Shown here: positions 3,992-5,693 of the stretch, in pieces
How positions within the stretch are numbered: position 1 is the first letter of the stretch
How the letters are laid out: every line of letters begins with the position of its first letter
Source of the DNA: Flavobacterium sp. UBA6203
Lineage (GTDB): Bacteria > Bacteroidota > Bacteroidia > Flavobacteriales > Flavobacteriaceae
Length of the DNA stretch: 5,693 nucleotides
Direction: 5' to 3'
NCBI GenBank assembly: GCA_002421645.1
Contig: DIST01000021.1
Coordinates: forward strand, 1 to 5,693
The notes under the pieces: model-generated
What the model saw: the letters and a program-made list of their open reading frames with translations, nothing else
Databases searched by the model: none
Told to the model about the DNA's origin: nothing
Made by a program: the position numbers and the translations under genes

Positions 3992-5693
3992 ATGTACAGA
4001 AGTCATAACTGTGGTGAATTAAATGCTTCACACATCAATACAGAAGTTACCCTTGCAGGTTGGGTTCAAAAATCGAGAGATAAAGGTTTTATGATTTGGG
4101 TCGATTTACGTGACCGTTATGGTATTACCCAATTAATCTTCGACGAACAAAGAACCGACAAAAACGTTTTTGAAAAAGCAAAATCGCTTGGAAGAGAATT
4201 TGTTATTCAAGTAAAAGGAACTGTTATTGAGCGCGAATCAAAAAACCCAAATATGGCAACGGGTGAAATTGAAATTTTAGTTACCGAACTAACAATTTTA
4301 AACGAAGCACAATTGCCTCCATTTACTATCGAAGACGAAACTGATGGTGGTGAAGACATTCGTATGAAATACCGTTACTTAGATATTAGAAGAAATCCGG
4401 TCAAAAATAACTTATTGTTCCGTCATAAAGTATCGATGGAAGTTAGAAAATACCTTTCTGATCAAGGTTTTTGCGATGTAGAAACACCTTATTTAATCAA
4501 ATCTACTCCAGAAGGTGCGCGTGATTTCGTTGTACCAAGTAGAATGAACGAAGGGCAGTTTTATGCACTTCCACAATCGCCACAAACATTCAAACAGTTG
4601 TTGATGGTAGGTGGAATGGATAAATATTTCCAAATTGTGAAATGTTTCCGCGATGAAGATTTACGTGCTGACCGCCAACCAGAATTTACACAAATCGACT
4701 GTGAAATGGCATTCGTAGAACAAGAAGACATTTTGAATATGTTTGAAGGTTTAACACGTCATTTACTAAAAGAAATCAAAGGAATTGAAGTAGACAAATT
4801 CCCAAGAATTACTTACGATTACGCAATGAAAACCTACGGTAATGACAAACCAGACATTCGTTTTGAAATGAAATTTGGTGAGTTAAATGCTGTAGCTCAA
4901 CATAAAGATTTTCCAGTATTCAATTCAGCTGAATTAGTAGTCGGAATCGCTGCACCAGGCTGTGCTTCTTATACGAGAAAAGAAATAGATGCTTTAATTG
5001 ATTGGGTAAAACGCCCTCAAGTTGGAGCTTCGGGAATGGTATATGTAAAATGTGAAGAAGATGGAACTTTTAAATCATCAGTAGATAAATTCTACGATCA
5101 AGATGATTTAAAAAAATGGGCTGAAATTACCAATGCAAAACCAGGTGATTTAATTTTAATTTTATCGGGTAATGCAAATAAAGTAAGAACGCAATTATCT
5201 GCTTTAAGAATGGAAGTTGCTACTCGTTTAGGTTTGAGAAAATCAGATGAATTTGCTCCATTATGGGTAGTTGATTTCCCATTATTAGAATGGGATGAAG
5301 AAAGCGGAAGATACCACGCGATGCACCACCCGTTTACGTCTCCAAAACCAGAAGACATGGCATTAATTGAAACCGAACCAGGAAAAGTTCGCGCTAATGC
5401 TTATGATATGGTATTAAACGGAAACGAAATTGGTGGAGGTTCTATTCGTATTCACGACAGAGAATTACAATCAAGAATGTTTGATTTGTTAGGATTTAGC
5501 AAAGAAGAAGCACAAGCACAATTTGGTTTCTTAATGAGTGCTTTTGAATTTGGAGCACCACCACACGGAGGTTTAGCTTTCGGATTGGATAGATTAGTTT
5601 CTATTTTAGGTGGACAAGAAACCATTCGTGATTTTATTGCTTTCCCTAAAAACAACTCAGGAAGAGACGTAATGATTGATGCGCCTTCAACTA
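3992..5693 (+). CDS. aspS: Aspartyl-tRNA synthetase, 3' end cut by the window
   Basis: This cytoplasmic class II synthetase joins aspartate to tRNA-Asp using ATP. The frame is open from ATG at 3992 to the window end: 567 full codons and one base. Bacterial AspRS is usually about 580-600 residues, so only the C-terminal end is missing. Residues about 1-105 are the OB-fold anticodon-binding domain ([20 protein letters not shown]). The [13 protein letters not shown] stretch around 170-182 belongs to the catalytic core. Motif 2 is at 219-236 ([18 protein letters not shown]), and motif 3 at 526-535 ([10 protein letters not shown], with the ATP-binding arginine R534). The long stretch between them (about 285-420) is the bacterial-type GAD insertion. 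The start follows an A-rich leader without a Shine-Dalgarno sequence. Whether the enzyme also charges tRNA-Asn cannot be judged here. Confidence 0.97.
   Translation, partial: MYRSHNCGELNASHINTEVTLAGWVQKSRDKGFMIWVDLRDRYGITQLIFDEQRTDKNVFEKAKSLGREFVIQVKGTVIERESKNPNMATGEIEILVTELTILNEAQLPPFTIEDETDGGEDIRMKYRYLDIRRNPVKNNLLFRHKVSMEVRKYLSDQGFCDVETPYLIKSTPEGARDFVVPSRMNEGQFYALPQSPQTFKQLLMVGGMDKYFQIVKCFRDEDLRADRQPEFTQIDCEMAFVEQEDILNMFEGLTRHLLKEIKGIEVDKFPRITYDYAMKTYGNDKPDIRFEMKFGELNAVAQHKDFPVFNSAELVVGIAAPGCASYTRKEIDALIDWVKRPQVGASGMVYVKCEEDGTFKSSVDKFYDQDDLKKWAEITNAKPGDLILILSGNANKVRTQLSALRMEVATRLGLRKSDEFAPLWVVDFPLLEWDEESGRYHAMHHPFTSPKPEDMALIETEPGKVRANAYDMVLNGNEIGGGSIRIHDRELQSRMFDLLGFSKEEAQAQFGFLMSAFEFGAPPHGGLAFGLDRLVSILGGQETIRDFIAFPKNNSGRDVMIDAPST

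Noticed and set aside
3825..4022. Plus-strand 65-codon open frame
   Set aside because: It overlaps the signal-peptide region of the upstream thioredoxin gene, both promoters and the aspS start in another frame; the composition is that of random AT-rich DNA.
5098..5655. Two minus-strand open frames (5098-5358 and 5452-5655)
   Set aside because: Both are antisense to the strongly conserved aspS coding sequence and show no domain or start signal.

Overview
The window looks like a chromosomal segment of a Bacteroidota bacterium, most likely a flavobacterium. It is strongly AT-rich, shows no Shine-Dalgarno-like leaders, and three genes have the Bacteroidota -7 promoter motif TAnnTTTG a short distance upstream. 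The protein types fit as well: periplasmic TlpA-like thioredoxins with an extra N-terminal domain, and a secreted MORN-variant protein. Genus and species cannot be fixed from the sequence alone.

Layout from left to right. Positions 1-1311 are a complete, apparently intact IS3-family insertion sequence with 27-bp imperfect terminal inverted repeats. Its minus-strand orfA and orfB are in the 0 and -1 frames, and an in-frame A-AAA-AAG slippery heptamer would join them into a 410-residue DDE transposase. A perfect 30-bp palindrome covers the last ten sense codons of orfB but one. The element sits about 8 bp beyond the intrinsic terminator (1320-1351) of the next gene, a small minus-strand exported MORN-repeat protein (1367-1711). 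A short intergenic stretch (1712-1879) holds that gene's probable promoter and the terminator of the next transcript.

Positions 1880-3900 hold two minus-strand tandem paralogues, 11 nt apart, and probably one operon. Both encode exported thioredoxin-fold oxidoreductases with a WCGPC active site. Their N-terminal halves have diverged strongly, but a 257-bp stretch encoding the core of the thioredoxin domain differs at only three synonymous positions. This points to recent gene conversion or partial duplication. A 91-bp divergent intergenic region with back-to-back promoter motifs separates them from plus-strand aspS (3992 to the window end), the aspartyl-tRNA synthetase gene, which is cut by the window edge shortly before its expected stop.

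No functional link between aspS, the thioredoxin pair and the MORN protein is evident beyond adjacency. The thioredoxin pair and the MORN protein both appear to act outside the cytoplasm. I do not see a clearly new biological system here. The most informative signals are the homogenised thioredoxin tract and the compact expression signals of the insertion sequence.
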